From the NCBI GenBank assembly GCA_020284085.1, contig JACEVL010000059.1, forward strand, positions 741,001 to 805,000: 64,000 nt of DNA. The letters are read 5' to 3'. Below are positions 1-12,269 of this stretch, piece by piece. Source of the stretch: Aporrectodea caliginosa. Its lineage: Eukaryota; Annelida; Clitellata; Crassiclitellata; Lumbricidae. Made by a program: the position numbers and the translations under genes. Position 1 is the first letter of the stretch, and each line of letters opens with the position of its first letter. Under the pieces are notes generated by a model. It did not search any database, had not been told where the DNA came from, and worked only from the letters and a program-made list of their open reading frames with translations.

Positions 1-1
1 A

Positions 2-790
2 TATAACGAGGGTATGAAATACTTGTTAGCCCTAATGGATATATTTTCTAAATGCGGTTGGATTGTTTCGTTAAACAATAAGAGCGGAAGATCTACGGCA
101 AATGGTTTTATGAAAATATTTGCGAGTAGCGGACGATAACCTGGAAAAATTTGGGTTGACAAAAGGAAAAAATCAATAATGATGTCCAAACGCTGGTCGT
201 GTTGAATTCTACCGAAAACGAAGAAAAATCTAGCGCAATTAAAAGCTAGAATTGAAAAATGAGAGAACAAATGTTCAAATAATTTTCAGCTAATTCTATT
301 AGAAAATATAATAATTATAAATATCGATGCGCTAAATGCTCTTACGGGACAATGTAAAACACATTTCACTCTTCGATAAAAATGACGCCTACGGAAGCTA
401 GTATGAAAGTAATGAAAGCGTTGTGTTGATGAATTTATTGTGGAGGCTAAAAGCTTGAACCCGTTCAACAAAATGCTTTCAGTCGGTTATAGAGTAAGAA
501 TAACTAAAAAGAGGAAACGTTTGAAACAGGATACGCACCTAGATGGACTGAAGAGGTAGGCTAGTTACTGTATCGCGAGTACAATACACCGATCCTCCGA
601 ATATTAAGATAACCGATTATAAGGGTGAAGAAATACTTTCTATAAAGAATAGTTACAAAAGACTACCCAAGAAGTATATAGAATTGAAAAGATATTAGAA
701 AGACGCGGAAAGAAATCTCTCGTAAAGTGGCTCAGATATCCCGAGTCGTTCAATTCTTGGGATGATAACAAAGCAATTCTCAACAAATAA
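2..790 (+). pseudogene. Degenerate Polinton/Maverick-type integrase with chromodomain end
   Basis: The start of the window reads as an rve-family integrase core (YNEGMKYLLALMDIFSKCGW) that soon meets a stop. Later pieces in other frames match the expected order: an IWVDKR segment near the second catalytic Asp, a MTPTEASMKV segment near 388-417, a TDYKGEEIL piece near 612-640, and a chromodomain-like end (LVKWLRYPESFNSWDD) closing with TAA near 790. This order is typical of Polinton and related transposon integrases. Many stops and frameshifts show it is dead, and the 5' part lies outside the window. A Ty3-like integrase is the main alternative, but the chromodomain wording fits Polintons better. 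Confidence 0.7.
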
Positions 791-835
791 TTATTGTCAA
801 GCCCTTTCTGTCATTCTGATTGTTTTCCTCTGTCT

Positions 836-1160
836 CAGTGTGATTCTCCTATTTTATTTTAGTTACAGTTAGGCTACAGTTATACTCAATGATTTCTTAT
901 TTTAGTTATACTTAGGCCCTCAATGATTTCTTATTTTAGTTATACTTAGGCCTACTGTTATAGTTAGGCCTAGTATTATTTTTTCGTTATAGCTATAGTG
1001 ATAGTGGCTTTTTGTTTTAGTTACTACTTATAGTTACAATAAGGCTACGTGAAACTGCCTACAGTCGCAGGAACTATGCATATTTAGACGCGATACACAA
1101 TTTTCTGAGTGCTTCGAAAGGCTTGAAGAAATGGTGCATTCAGCTTTAGGAATACAAGTT
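836..1160 (+). mobile_element. Truncated copy of a CAGTG-ended DNA transposon
   Basis: The segment begins CAGTGTGATTCTCC, continues with many TTTTAGTTATA-like words, then matches the first about 290 bases of the element at 7963-8861, including a shared stretch ending GGTGCATTCAGCTT. The right terminus is not found, so this is a 5' fragment. No coding potential is seen. Classification as hAT-like follows the complete copy. Confidence 0.6.
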
Positions 1161-2983
1161 ACCTGGATGACAAAAATTCTGATGATGAGGGGTAGCGTTA
1201 CGTACCAGGAACAAATTTCGAAAAGGGTTGAAGTTTTCGGGGGTTTCCATTGGAAACTGTCGTATTTTTCTACATTTTTAGATTTCAATAACAGTAATGC
1301 ATTTATTTCGGGGTTTTTGAACCCATAACACCACCCCCTAAATACGCCCATAAAGGGTAGCTATTTCAGAATGACAGAGAGACGTTGTAAAACCCGCAAA
1401 AATCACCAAACACATATAGGGGGAAGGGCTTCTAATATGGGCCCCCTAAGAAACTTTTCCTATTTCATAGCACAGAAGCAATTAAACGTGTAGTTTATTT
1501 ATTCCATGCATTACTTGGCATGAGTTGTTGCCAAATATGAAGGAATTATTCCTTAATCTGTGCAAATAAATTTTTAACGAATTGTTTTCAAAATACGAAA
1601 AATGGCTCATATTACACGACCGGGTGTGTAATATGAGCCACCATTTTAAAGATGGAATTGCAATGTTTCCGTGCCGCAGACTAATATTAAAACAGTAAAA
1701 AACGATTTTCTGAGATTAAACTTACTAGGATAACCATTAAGAAACAATTTGGCCTATGCCTAATGTAAACAACACTGAGAACCGGTTACATGGAAAAATA
1801 GCCATAACGGCCTATTTCTACTGTCTCATTCCATAAAGATATGGCCCATATTACACATTCGATCCCAGGACCGTATTACAAAAATGGTGTGCTTCGGGAA
1901 AATCTGTTATAGCGTGATCGACGAATGTATTATAGATCAACAAAGTTGTGTTTTTATATAATAAAGAAATTGTCTATCTTCTGAAACATCAGGGCATACA
2001 ATAGATTAAATCCTAAACTATATAACACTTGTTGAAGTTCAGCAAGTCTTATAAGCAACTTGTACCAAAACATAAACGTTGATGTTTTTCGGGCAGAAGT
2101 TATTAGTAAAGGGACACATCCAGAACAGGAAGTTGAAATCAGTATACGGATGGTTTCCCAATGTAAGAGTTCTCCACAGACATGATAGGTGGGAAATACA
2201 GTCGAGGCCCATATTACACAGTGGCCCATATTACAAGCCTTTCCCCCTACAGCCAAGGCAAACGCTCTTTGGGTGTCCGGACCGTCTCCGCGGGTTCGGC
2301 AGGGTTTGGGCCCACCTTGCCGTTGATCGCGAGACGGTTTGAATCCCGATTGCGAAAACGGCCCATACACGGATTCTCTTACTATAATTTTGGGCTAAAC
2401 ATTTTGGTAACAGATGTGCTTAAATCTGTCGCAGTAGATTTAATTTGCTTGAGACGTATAACTCATTTTTAATGGTCATGCATTATTAAGGTTAATAGCA
2501 TGAGCAATAGAAATCGGTCATGCTCACCTTTCGCTGCTACGTTGCAGACGCGCTTAATAGTGTGCTGCTCTAAGGCAGTGTCTGCAGTTGGTTGTCCATC
2601 GAGTCTTGTGAAGTAAGAACATTCATTGCCGTTTATTCCTCTGACAATCCCCACGCAGGACCCTTGGATAAGACAGAAGTGAAGGCAAGCTAGGAAATGC
2701 ATATCTGGGTTCTTATAATTTGCCACAGAGTTTCCGCCTTGCTGTGCTAGCACTTCTCCCTGAAATGCTGCAATACAGAAATACAACAGACCTCGTGCAA
2801 CTGTTCAACGTTCACTAGTAGTGTCCTGTATGTCTGTTATCTGTCTAATGTATGTGAGATAGTCTTGTCGTGTCGCATGCACTGGCAGATAAGTTTGATT
2901 CTGATTCGTTTATTATAATTCTGATTGCGAATTTCTGACGAACGTGTATTACCGTTCGATCACGTAATAGAGTAGGAGACCAC
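1161..2983. other. Gene-free interval with GTGTAATATG-type motifs
   Basis: No supported gene. The short open frames overlap each other on both strands and have no recognisable domain. The interval carries a perfect palindrome (1603-1640) and dispersed copies of GGCCCATATTACACA (1843-1857, 2206-2220, 2223-2237), so it is probably an old transposon of unknown class. Confidence 0.4.
1603..1640. repeat. Perfect 15-bp inverted repeat, 8-base loop
   Basis: TGGCTCATATTACAC at 1603-1617 is exactly complementary to 1626-1640, leaving an 8-base spacer. The same core occurs singly further on. It may be a transposon end or a foldback remnant. Confidence 0.85.
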
Positions 2984-3545
2984 AACAACGTCAGTGGCGG
3001 ATCCAAGGGGGGGCGACAGGGGCGATCCCCCAATTGTCCATAAAAAGTAAAAAGATCGAGCCGACGCTGTTATCCGACCACAACAACTATCTAAAGACTA
3101 CTGTAATTCCAACACTGACACTCACACTGACACTCACGACCATAAAAACTGACCCTAACCGACCCTCACCGGCCTCATTCGGGCACGCATCCATAATCCG
3201 TCCTACCCAACTTAAGCGGCAAGTCTCCGCCTATGCACGAAATTGCAGACTTCTTTGACTTTGGGTCCATACTCCATAGTCGTCTAAATCATAGAAGCCT
3301 TTGAGCAAATGCTCCATCGAACTATAGGCTATGGCCTAGCCTCCTATGGTTGGTTGAGAAATTTTAAGTGTTAATTGCTAAAGTTATTGTGGGATCGAAT
3401 TATTATTACCATATTATTTTCACATTTCTATGCATGACTTAAGTACATGGTATGCATATTAACGAGAAGAAAAATTTGTTAGGGGACCTAAATCAAGTGT
3501 CCAAAACAGGCTCCAATTGGCAGTAAATACTCTACAAAGCGTTGT

Positions 3546-3609
3546 CGAAAGTGTCAGGGCCCAAAGACTTCGGGGGACAGATGCCCATTTTTGGGCCCTG
3601 CCACTTTCG
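3546..3609. repeat. 20-bp inverted repeat hairpin in hAT copy 1
   Basis: CGAAAGTGTCAGGGCCCAAA at 3546-3565 pairs with 3590-3609 with one mismatch. It lies immediately upstream of the transposase fragment and may be a tiny MITE that broke the reading frame. Confidence 0.7.
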
Positions 3610-3998
3610 GGGTCAACTCGGCGCCTATGTACGTCGTAAAGCTTGTTGCAGAATTGCAGTTATGGAGGGTAAAGTGGTTGCGTTTTGCCACTGATATCAG
3701 CTGCTTCCCTCAAACAGTGTGTGATGCTCTTGTTGCATGTGAAAAAGATAAGGTGATATATCCCACAATTCACAGCTTGCTTTCCATTTTGCTAACACTT
3801 CCTGTGAGCGTTGCCACTGCAGAACGAAGTTTTTCCACGTTAAGGAGATTGAAAAACTGGCTCCGGTCACGAATGTGCGAAGATAGACTAACTGGTTTAG
3901 CTTTGATGACAATTCATCGAGAAATTGTTATGGATATTGACAATATCATTGATCGGTATGCGCGAAGCAGAAAGCGTTTAATGGAATTTGTTGTCTAA
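3600..3998 (+). pseudogene. hAT transposase C-terminal dimerisation domain
   Basis: The frame holds the hallmark of the hAT dimerisation region: LLSILLTLPVSVATAERSFS followed by LRRLKNWLRSRM and RLTGLALMTIHREI, then TAA at 3996-3998. This domain mediates transposase multimerisation. The N-terminal BED finger and most of the catalytic core are missing. No ATG start with good context is present, so it is treated as a 5'-truncated pseudogene. The intact frame suggests fairly recent loss of activity. Confidence 0.9.
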
Positions 3999-4529
3999 AT
4001 TACTGTTCAACAGTAGCCTATATGAGAATTGTACGTTGTTTTGATATTCAAAGGGTAGTTCAGTACTTCAGTTTGGTCTGAAACTAATGATTTGTTATTT
4101 TGACCAGTGCAGTATAAGTGTGTTGATGGACTAATTGTCAGACATATTGATTAAAGGTTTTTTTATGTGAAATAATGTGGCTTGTTTTCAATGCACGTAA
4201 TTTACTTTTGAACCGTATTATGTTCAATTTTTCATACATTTATATGATTGAATAATCCCCGAAATATATTGCCAAAAACAGGCCTCCTTTGATCTCAAAT
4301 GCTGCAAAATGCGTTTGCGTCTGGGGCTCCGCCCCAGACCCCGCTAGGGGAGCTTACGACGCTCCCCCCCTAATCGTAAGGGGCTTCGCGCCTTCGGCGC
4401 GAGCAACTCTCCACTCAAGGCGAATTCGCCCCCCCAAAATAATAGCCTAGATCCGCCACTGAACAACGTTGGCATTTACAGCAATTAGCGACGATAACGA
4501 TATCTTCCGACGATCACAACAGCCTACGC

Positions 4530-5180
4530 CGGACTTACCGTCTTGAATACCTATGTGGATGCAATAAGTCTCAGGTAGAAAACTAAGTTTGTGTTCAATT
4601 TTTAAGCGAATCAGTTTTAATGTAGTTCTAATACGGGGACAATGGGGGGGCAGTGGAAGCCGAGATAGATAAGATGCGATAACGAATGAGGAGACCTGCG
4701 AGTTAAAATAGTGAATAGTTTCCGGATGTAAGAGGGCTGAGAGGTTTGAAGGGCGCTTTAGATAAGAGATAACATTTTGTAGATGAATGCGCTGAGGGAC
4801 TTCAGTCAACGACGTGATTTGAGACCTGGGGTTATGTAGTGGTGTTTGAGAGTTTTGGAGACTGAATGGGTTAGAGAGTTCTTCATTGTTTGTAGGTGTA
4901 AATGAGTAGATGTTCTAGAATATTGAATTGCAGTATTTTATCAGATGGAATTGCAGGAGACGAGTTTGGAGTGAGATAAATGCAATAGCTATTGTACAGG
5001 CGGTCTTTAAATCAAGTACGGAGGGCAGTCGAGGAAGGTCACGAATATTCATGCAGCAGGTGAAAGATAGCTGAGTGATGTATTTGGCAAAGGTAATGAT
5101 TTGGTCGAGGATGATTCCAAGATTGCGGATTGGAGAAGATTAAAACGCGAGAGAAATGAGATCTGCTTGAGAAAGGTCAA
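4530..5180 (-). pseudogene. Degenerate LINE ORF2 C-terminal region
   Basis: Reading the minus strand in shifting frames gives a piece like LGIILDQIITFAKYIT followed by a Leu/Arg-rich segment ending in an SFVIASYLSRLPLPPH-like tail. The order resembles the region downstream of the reverse transcriptase of L2/CR1-group LINEs. Several frameshifts. The match is by pattern only. Confidence 0.4.
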
Positions 5181-6705
5181 AAGGTCATTATCTATAGTCT
5201 GCCTAATTGCTTGCCAAATACACTGTGCAACAATTTTTTAAAGTTCTGCTCCCTGAAATGTTTTGGGCTATTTTGATAGTAGACAGCTTCAAGATAAACA
5301 TTTAGCATCATTAATTGCACAATGACACATAGCATTAGCTCGTCATTGTTTTGCTGCAGATTTTCCTTTGTAATCAGCATCATTCTGATGATCCTCGATT
5401 TAGTGTACGAACTGCCCTAATACCGCTTTCCCATCGTGGCAATGTCTTAGAGAACAATGTGCGTTATTGACTGCACCAAGATATGCAAAGAATAAGTCCA
5501 AGTGTGAATGCAGAAAATTCAGCTATATATTACACGTCATGATTTTGTGTGCTTGAAGCCTGTTGACAACCAGAGGGAATCTGATGGTTTATATGCCACA
5601 CATTTCTGTCCTGAAACCAAACGCTTGCGGAGCGGACAGATCTTTTCAATTAAATGAGACTCTTTTGCACATCTGCTGTCCCATTCGAAAATGAAACATC
5701 AGTACTTGGTATACGCCTGTATCTGCGCTGACTCCATACAATAGCAGTTTCAACACTTTTGATCGGCAGTGATGTTCCAGTTCTTCTATTGTGTGTGTGT
5801 GTTGCCCTGATCACCAATAGGTCACCATGTTACATAATTAGAACGCAACAGCCCACGCACACATAAGCGCCTATTCTCAGGTGCAAAGGGCCTAATTGCT
5901 CATTCAGGACCCAACCACTTATTATAGCCGATATTTGTCACACCTGCCAACTCGATTTGAACGGTTCTAGGTTTCATTAGTTGGTTATATTCGGAAGGAT
6001 ATAACGAATCAGAGGATATAGTAAATATAAATAAGTTAAAATAACGTTAGTAGTTTGAGGGTAACTAGCGACATAATCGGGGCTTCGTACTCTAACGGAA
6101 CGACGAGGAACGTGATAATGTTCATATTTCCCTAACGTAGGACCGGGTTATACGATTATGGAAATTCGCGCTAATTTGGTATAGGCTATCTTCCTATTAC
6201 GCTGTAAACGATTTCAACAATGGAAACGAAAGTTACCGACCAAAATGGAATATTAATTAACCTTCGAGGATAGGAATTGTCGATTAGGTTTCACATTAGA
6301 AAAGTGTGATTATTAACGTATTATTATTATTAAAAGTTTATTTTAGTTATATATAAAATGATTCGGTACACGAATGTAAAAGTTAATACTTCGGAATGGC
6401 AAAAAAGATATTTGAGAATGATATTCCCAAGAATAACTGACGCCATTATTAAGGAAGACGTTTTACTGGTTCATAAATCAGACACTTCATGAATGACAAA
6501 GGTTTCAAAATTCCACTAGCGAAGCAAGTGAAAAATAGCATTGAAGGCAATAAAATGTGTTCTTGCAGATTTTCTTGGCAACTACAGAGCACCAAACAAG
6601 ATGGTTGATAACATGCTTTAAGCGCACAGAACAATAAGTCCGATAAATCGCTGAAGATTCATTTTCTGCATTCACATTTAGACTTCTTCCATAACACTCT
6701 GAAAT
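5181..6705. other. AT-rich interval, no supported gene
   Basis: Nothing recognisable. One 44-codon frame beginning MIRYTNVKVNTSEWQKRY (6357 onward) is readable but unassigned. A short TG run occurs near 5790. Confidence 0.4.
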
Positions 6706-6706
6706 A

Positions 6707-7550
6707 GAAGAAGAATGCGAAGAACAATGCGAAGAAGAAAGCGAAGAAGAATGCGAAGAAGAATGCGAAGAAGAAGAAGAATGCGAAGAAGAATGCGAAG
6801 AAGAATAATGCGAAGAAGAATGCGAAGAAGAATGCGAAGAAGAAGAATGCGAAAAAGAATGCGAAGAAGAAGAAGAATGCGAAGAAGAAGAATGCGAAGA
6901 AAAAGAATGCGAAGAAGAAGAAGAAAAATGCGAAGAAGAAGAATGCGAAGAAGAAGAAGAAAAATGCGAAAAAGAAGAATGCGAAGAAGAAAAATGCGAA
7001 GAAGAAGAATGCGAAGAAGAGATGCGAAAATGCGAAAAAGAAGAATGCGAAGAAGAAATGCGAAGAAGAAGAATGCGAAGAAGAAGAAGAAGAAGAAGAA
7101 GAAGAAGAAGAATGCGAAGAAGAATGCGAAGAAGAATGCGAAGAATGCGAAGAAGAAGAAAGAAGAAGAAGAAGAAGAAGAATGCGAAGAAGAAGAAGAA
7201 GAAGAAGAAGAAGAAGAAGAAGAAGAAGAAGAAGAAGAAGAAGAAGAAGAAGAAGAAGAAGAAGAAGAAGAAGAAGAAGAAGAAGAAGAAGAAGAGGAGG
7301 AGGAAGAGGAGAGGAGGAGGAAGGAGGAGAGGAGGAGGAGGTGGAGGAGGAAGAGGAAGAAGAAGAAGAAGAAGAAAAGAAGAAGTAGAAGAAGAAAAAG
7401 AAAGAAGGAGGAGGAGGAGGAAGAAGACGAAGAAGAAGAAGAAGAAGACGAAGAAAGAAGAAGAAGAAAGAAGCAAGAAGAAGAGACAGAAGCATAAGGA
7501 AGAAAAGAGGCAGAAGAAGGACGAAGAAGAACAAAGGAAAAGGCCACGAA
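6707..7550. repeat. GAA-rich microsatellite with GAAGAATGC variants
   Basis: About 840 bases of GAA/GAAGAATGC units grading into GAG and AAG variants. All six frames stay open for long stretches because of composition, giving Glu/Lys/Arg-rich conceptual products on + and Phe/Leu/Ser-rich ones on -. These are not genes. Confidence 0.97.
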
Positions 7551-7599
7551 AAAAATTTATTATACGACAATAAAGGATATTCATGACTTTAATTATGAC

Positions 7600-7755
7600 G
7601 ATGATGTTGATTTTATTGATTAGTTATTTGGTAACCAAAACAAGAATAAACAATAACAACTCAGTAGCATTGGCATAAACATGTAATGGTCACTCAGGGA
7701 GACCTATGAGGAGCCGAGGGTCCCACTACTCAGGGCCACGGGGGGTTATAGGCAA
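7600..7755 (-). mobile_element. LINE 3' UTR fragment, same family as 24.1-30.3 kb
   Basis: On the minus strand it matches the 3' UTR of the long LINE at 24114-30266: both share TATTTGGTAACCAA and the GAGAC...GCCGA...GGTCCC...CAGGGCCAC order. A severely 5'-truncated insertion without coding sequence. Confidence 0.6.
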
Positions 7756-7822
7756 TACATGAATTAATGAATCCAACCGAAAGTAATTTTAGAAACTGAA
7801 TTAACGTTTTAGACTTAATTTT

Positions 7823-7888
7823 AAAAAAACTTAACTAAAATTTAGTTAAGTTTTTTTGGATTTAGTATGCATTTAATGCATACTAAAT
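7823..7888. repeat. Two adjacent perfect palindromes
   Basis: AAAAAAACTTAACTAAA (7823-7839) is perfectly complementary to 7841-7857 around one central base. Two bases later ATTTAGTATGCATT (7860-7873) is perfectly complementary to 7875-7888, again around one base. No coding content. Confidence 0.9.
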
Positions 7889-7962
7889 TCAGCGTGTGTG
7901 CACATTTACCGATCCTAGTAATCGAAAAAACGATTGACAAGTAGAGGCATTAGGCCCTACAG

Positions 7963-8861
7963 CAGTGGGATTCTCCTTACAGATTTTATTTTAGTTATTG
8001 GTACAATTATAGTTAATGGTTTTTTAAATTTTAGTTATAGTAACAGTTATAGCTAGTATTATTTTTTAGTTATCGTTATAGGCTAGTTAATGGATTTTTA
8101 TTTTAGTTAATTTTAGTTACTACTACGTTACAATAATTAAGGCTATAAGCAAAATTGTGCGTATTAACACGCTGTTTCACAATTTGCTCAGAGCTTTGAA
8201 AGCCTTTGAAGCATGGGTGCATTCAGCTTCATGAATACAGGACTTTCTAAAGTAACTGACAAATTGCATAATAAAAATCAATAATTAAAGTTACTGGAAC
8301 TTGTTGACTAATGATGATATCTGTGTTAATGTAGAAGACAATTTCATATTTTACTAATATTTTAACAAATACACAGAGAGCAGGAAGGCAATAAATGACT
8401 GATTATGTAGGCTACAATGCGTGCAATCACTCCATACCCACGCTTGCGACCGCTTAGAATCTTCAGAGACATTTATACTACAAGATTACTATGACCACTA
8501 ATTTTGTGATATTGTGCTAGTCAATGTTGGTCGCAATCGCAATGAAATAGAAACGTTTATAAAACAGTTAATAATAAAATGCCGCACTACTACTGGGTTA
8601 ATTCACACATGAAAAATCCGGGGCGAACATCGGCTATTACTTATAGCGTATTTTTACGTTCTCCTGTATGTCGAATCGGCCATATTGCGCTTTCTATTTT
8701 TTTATTAACGAAAATAAAAATGAATTTTCGTTATTGTTATTTTCGTTATAGTTATAGTTAATTATATTTTTTAGCTATCATTATAGTTATCGTTAACGAA
8801 ATCATTTTATTTTCGTTAACGAAAATTTTCGTTATCGTTATCATTAACGAGAATCACACTG
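7963..8861 (+). mobile_element. Short CAGTG-ended DNA transposon, hAT-like
   Basis: Left end CAGTGGGATTCTCC and right end GAGAATCACACTG are inverted repeats. The flanks are CCCTACAG (7955-7962) and CCCTACAT (8862-8869), a near-perfect 8-bp duplication. The subterminal regions are full of GTTATAG/GTTAACGAAAA words. No transposase is present, so it is non-autonomous. The first part is shared with 836-1160. Confidence 0.8.
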
Positions 8862-8869
8862 CCCTACAT

Positions 8870-9214
8870 TAACAGATGATTTTGAAGGAGGTGTGTATTA
8901 TTAGTAGCACTTAGGGATACTAGCATAAAAGTAGTATGTTAGTACGTAAGTCACGCTTAAAGAGATGAAGACGTAGTAGGGAGCGAATAATTATTGGAAA
9001 ATCGTTCCAGGCTCTAGGTCAAGCACATCTAATAGAGGAAAGTCTAGTGTTGGTGTAGGCAAAGGTGACAAGAAGGGAATTAGGGTTTCTGAAAAGGTGG
9101 TGATAGGTGCTCAAATTATGTTGAAAAAACCTACGTAGATGGAAGGCAATAAATTATGAACATGGCAGTGCATAAATACCCCTAATTGAAATCACCTTAT
9201 TTTGTTCTAGTTTT
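8870..9214. other. Unassigned interval
   Basis: No feature recognised. Confidence 0.4.
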
Positions 9215-9445
9215 TATATAATGTTTTACTCCCGTAAGGCCCGTGGGTTTAGGTCAGCCTTCATTCCCTAGGTGGCAGCAGAAAGTTCAATGAGCTCGCG
9301 CCTTGCATAGCTGCAACTTTATTGATTTATGTCTTCTGCAATTTGTGTTCTAGTGAATTGTTTAATCGTTATAACATGTACATGCACAACTCAGTGCGTT
9401 TGTCAGGCGCTTCAATAAAGAATATAGATTACTATTATTATTACT
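9215..9445 (+). mobile_element. SINE-like repeat with ATT tail
   Basis: The core AGGTCAGCCTTCATTCCCTA, followed by GGTGGCAG, is shared with 49255-49290, and both copies end in AATAAAGAA followed by ATT repeats. The AGGTCGACTCAGCC-type core is common in invertebrate tRNA-derived SINEs. The tRNA-like head is not clear in this copy. Confidence 0.5.
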
Positions 9446-9459
9446 TTTTGAAGAGTATG

Positions 9460-9815
9460 GAGCTTAGTTAAGTTGGATTTATATGCGAAGGCCTAGAAAA
9501 CATTTCAATAAGTTAGGTTTGGATTAATGAGAGTGCATTAAAGAGAGGAGCGGGCCTGTGAGGGTAATACTTTTGCTATCCGTGAGTAGATTCCTAAAGT
9601 TTTTTCAATTTTAGATGCAATGTTAGATATGAGTTCTTTCCAGGATAGATGTTGGTCAATATAGACGCCCAAGAACTTGGAAGACTGTACTTGGATTATG
9701 GGGCATTCGTAATGTTAAAATTAAGTGATATTGATGGAGACGGCTTTTTACAGGATCTAATTAAATTAAAGTTGATTTTATCTAAGTTTAGGGTAAGATT
9801 GTTCACTCGGAATCA
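9460..9815 (-). pseudogene. LINE reverse-transcriptase fragment
   Basis: The minus strand reads SSKFLGVYIDQHLSWKELIS followed by SKIEKTLGILL, matching the segment after the catalytic core in the LINEs at 9927-11625 and 24114-30266. No complete frame; a dead, short piece. Confidence 0.75.
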
Positions 9816-9926
9816 TAGTTGTAAAACACGGTTTTTTCGTTCTTAATTTTTTCTCCAAAAAACGTGTTGTTTTCGTTTTTTTATTTTTAGTCGTTTTTCC
9901 GTTTTTTATTTTTTATATGTAACTTT

Positions 9927-11625
9927 ATCAATCAATCAATCAATCAAAACTCTTTTATTGAAGCCATGTCAAATAAAAATCACATAACATTTAACAAAAT
10001 ATCAGGATTGGCCGCAAGAGGAGTCCCAAAAGAAATCAAGATCCCGCTAACTAGGGACACCTAAAACAACATTTCAGAAATTTGAATTAGTGATAGCTAA
10101 ATTCTTAACAAACAGTGCAACATCAAGTTTCATACAGTAATGCAAACAGTATAGTACATTGTACACAGTACATGATAAACACAATTCAAAACAGTATAAA
10201 AATGAAGAAAAAAACGAAAACTTTAACTAACAGTGAAAAAGAATATCCGGCAGGGTAGGTTATAGCTAATTTCCGTTAATCAGGAAGGCTTGCAGCATTT
10301 TTTTAAAGTATCGTAGGTGCGGGGCACAACGTATGTGAGAGGAAGCATGTTCCAGGTTGTGGAGCCAACAGATTTTATGGAAAATAAGCGAGTATTGGTG
10401 TGTGCATATATGGGGCGATAAGAGTTTAAGTTTCTGGTGTAGTGAGTATGAACATCGGATCCTAGACGAAAAAATCCCTTAAAACATGCTGGAAGTAAAC
10501 CATGTTCATAACGGTACATAAATAGGCCAATTTGTAATGTTCGAATCTGCTCTAGTTTAAGTAGCTTCAAGTCAGTAAATAGTGGTCCAGAATGAACGCA
10601 CCTTGGAACTCCCATAATGATACGAACTGCACGTTTTTGCAATAGAATTAATCTCCGTAGTCTAGAGTCATAAGTAGATGCCCATACCATATTACAATAA
10701 GTAAGATAGGGGTAAACCAACGAGTAATATAATTTTAGGCGTATGCAGGAGGGCAACAAGTATGCAGTTCGAGTTAGAATACCAATGTTTTTAGCAATTT
10801 TGTCAGAAATAGTTTTTATATGTTCTTTCCAGGTCAAATGTTGGTCCACGTGAACACCTAAAAATTTAGTAGAGGTGACTCTGGTAATAGGAATGCCATT
10901 GATGGATAATCTTAACGAGTCATCCGAGGGACCTATTTTCCTATGGGATTTGAACAGTATGAAGTTTGTTTTATCTTGGTTAAGGGTTAGTTTATTAGCA
11001 GAAAACCAATCCGCCACTAGAGTAAGCTCTGTATTTATGACCTGAGTAAGGGTTTGTAAAGAACGGTGAGAGTAAAAAACGTTGGTGTCATCTGCAAATA
11101 AAATAAAAAACATGATTGGTGATACATTGGGGAGGTCGTTTATATAAATGAGAAAGAGTAGAGGGCCGAGGTTAGATCCCTGTGGCACTTCATAGTCAAT
11201 TGCTCTTAAGTCCGAAAATGCACCATTGCAACAGACGCACTGTTGACGATTTTCAAAGTAACTAATAAACCATTTGAGTTGCTCGCCTCGTATTCCATAA
11301 TTTTCTAGTTTTTAAGGAGAATTTTATGATTTACAGTATCAAAGGCTTTAGCTAAATCGAAAAAGATACCTATTGAGTATTCATTATTTTCAATAGCATT
11401 CGAAATTTTGTCCTGCATACTGAGGAGGGACATAAAAGGGGAATGCCCAGGTTGAAAGCCATGTTGTGTTTGGAATATTATACCTGATTTTTCAACAAAA
11501 TTATAAAGGCGATTGTACATTAACTTTTCGTAAAATTTAGAGAAATAGGGGAGAATAGAAATAGGCCTATAATTTGTTACATCATCTCTTTCACCTTTTT
11601 TATAAATAGGAACAACTTTTGCTAT
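9927..11625 (-). mobile_element. 5'-truncated LINE with TTGA-repeat tail
   Basis: Minus-strand CR1/L2-group LINE running from just upstream of reverse-transcriptase block 2 to its 3' end. Two readable frames (11305-11520 and 10280-11188) carry LAKAFDTVNHKILL, PQGSNLGPLLFLIYINDLPN, the catalytic FADD box and the post-RT region ending at the stop at 10280. One frameshift near 11305 separates them. The 3' UTR ends in ATTGATTGATTG. The endonuclease and ORF1 are missing, as expected for 5' truncation during target-primed reverse transcription. Confidence 0.92.
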
Positions 11626-11639
11626 TTTTTTATTTATTT

Positions 11640-12269
11640 ATTTACTGTCCGTTATTATTTGTTTAAATTAATTTTTGTCTGATATCCCTTTACTTTGTCT
11701 CCGTCCTTTCAAGGATTCAGCTAATTTATGTCACTATTTAATGTCATCAGTTGAGAAATAAATAGCACAGTACAGGAAATAAAATTTATAAAAGTTGTTT
11801 GAATTTCTAAGTTATCCAAAATGCGAATTTGTATTGGTACATAGGAATTTCAGATTGACTGATAAACTGACTGATATTACTCCTTATTAAGTTCTTATAT
11901 AAGTCAAAATTGTAAGTACAATTCTTAATTAGACCTATGTACACTCTATATATACACATTTTAGTTTTTAATCGTTTATGTCAGCACGGACTTAAGTGGA
12001 CTTAAGTTTACAATTTAAATTTGAAAATATTTCAGTATTTTTAATTTTTTATTTCTCAATTTTTCATTAAACCAAACTTATGAAAAAGAAAATAATTGTT
12101 GTAGATTAATGTTACTTGGTGTTTACTAATAAAGTCATGTTATTTGCTGATTAAAATTGAATTGTGTAAAAAGGTTTTTAATTTTACAATACAGTAAAAG
12201 ATGTAAAAAATCAAATTATTTTCTTTTCCGTTTTTTCCTGTTTTATCCGTTTTTTATTATTTTACCGTT
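11640..12269. other. AT-rich interval, no supported gene
   Basis: Low-complexity TTTA repeats near 11629-11645, otherwise nothing recognised. Confidence 0.4.

Larger units (their letters stand above)
2992..4461 (+). mobile_element. hAT transposon, copy 1, 8-bp TSD AACAACGT
   Basis: Left end CAGTGGCGGATCCAAGGGGG and right end ending GATCCGCCACTG are inverted repeats of the common hAT type. Both sides are flanked by AACAACGT (2984-2991 and 4462-4469), a perfect 8-bp target duplication as expected for hAT. At 1,470 bp it is an internally deleted, probably non-autonomous copy, with a readable C-terminal transposase domain and a small hairpin insertion. Confidence 0.93.

Noticed and set aside
2255..2350. 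tRNA-like GGTTTGAATCCCG segment
   Set aside because: It has a B-box resemblance only; no cloverleaf or A box could be drawn.
6505..7584. Very long open frames encoding Phe/Leu/Ser or Glu/Lys/Arg runs
   Set aside because: They are produced by the GAA-type microsatellite; frames on both strands are equally open and carry no domain.
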